5,751 bases of DNA, from NCBI GenBank assembly GCA_012517025.1, contig JAAYVT010000602.1:1-5751 (forward strand), given 5' to 3'. Under the pieces are notes generated by a model that was not told the origin of the DNA, searched no databases, and saw nothing but the letters and a program-made list of their open reading frames with translations. Position numbers and translations under genes: made by a program. Below are positions 5,711-5,751 of the stretch, piece after piece; position 1 is the first letter of the stretch, and every line of letters starts with the position of its first letter. The stretch is from Phyllobacteriaceae bacterium. GTDB taxonomy: Bacteria > Pseudomonadota > Alphaproteobacteria > Rhizobiales > Ancalomicrobiaceae.

Positions 5711-5751
5711 AGCGCTCGGTCTGTTGGAGACCAAGGGCCTCGTCGCGATGA
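5691..5751 (+). CDS. BMC-domain shell protein, EutM/PduA-like, N-terminal 20 codons (cut by window edge)
   Basis: The visible 20 residues include GEALGLLETKGLVAM, matching the start of hexamer-forming BMC-H shell proteins (EutM begins MEALGMIETRGLVALIEA). A five-residue lead (MATVP) precedes it. GGAGAG at 5678-5683 sits seven bases before the ATG, inside the end of eutP, and the two genes overlap by 20 bases, so translational coupling is likely. Too little is visible to separate a single-domain hexamer protein from a tandem or extended form. Confidence 0.85.
   Translation, partial: MATVPGEALGLLETKGLVAM

Noticed and set aside
1..5751. CRISPR arrays, insertion sequences, tRNA or rRNA genes
   Set aside because: No regularly spaced repeats, transposase motifs, terminal inverted repeats or structural RNA signatures other than the riboswitch were seen on reading both strands.

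Overview
The window is GC-rich DNA that looks alphaproteobacterial (inferred from base composition, tightly overlapping genes and an alphaproteobacterial-style cobalamin leader). It holds one edge of a bacterial microcompartment (BMC) locus next to a vitamin B12 uptake gene. Both window ends cut through genes.

Left part, minus strand: the first 245 codons of a BtuB-like TonB-dependent receptor (1-737). It is preceded by a long leader with a clear class-I-type cobalamin riboswitch (943-1121) and a plausible promoter (about 1130-1158). Middle part, also minus strand, is a tightly coupled set read adh -> ackA -> eutJ: a zinc alcohol dehydrogenase (3282-4412, GTG start), an acetate/propionate kinase (2077-3285) and the Hsp70/actin-fold protein EutJ (1256-2080). 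Both junctions are ATGA stop/start overlaps. Directly behind eutJ is an easily missed 31-codon frame (1155-1250) with a consensus ribosome binding site and one predicted membrane helix.

Right part, plus strand: after a 433-base divergent intergenic region come eutS (4846-5208), eutP (5213-5710) and the first 20 codons of a BMC-domain shell protein (5691 to the edge). The divergent region contains a TATAAA box, several short inverted repeats and an unusual repeat-bearing eutS leader.

Working model: EutS and the BMC-domain protein build the shell. The alcohol dehydrogenase recycles NADH to NAD+ by reducing the pathway aldehyde, and it carries a C-terminal tail resembling a BMC encapsulation peptide. 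The kinase converts the acyl-phosphate to acid plus ATP outside the shell. EutJ and EutP are accessory ATPase and GTPase proteins. The signature enzyme (ethanolamine ammonia-lyase, B12 diol dehydratase or a glycyl-radical enzyme) lies outside the window, so the substrate cannot be named. The adjacent B12 riboswitch and btuB hint at B12 dependence but do not prove it; EutJ/EutS/EutP/kinase sets are also known from glycyl-radical BMC loci.
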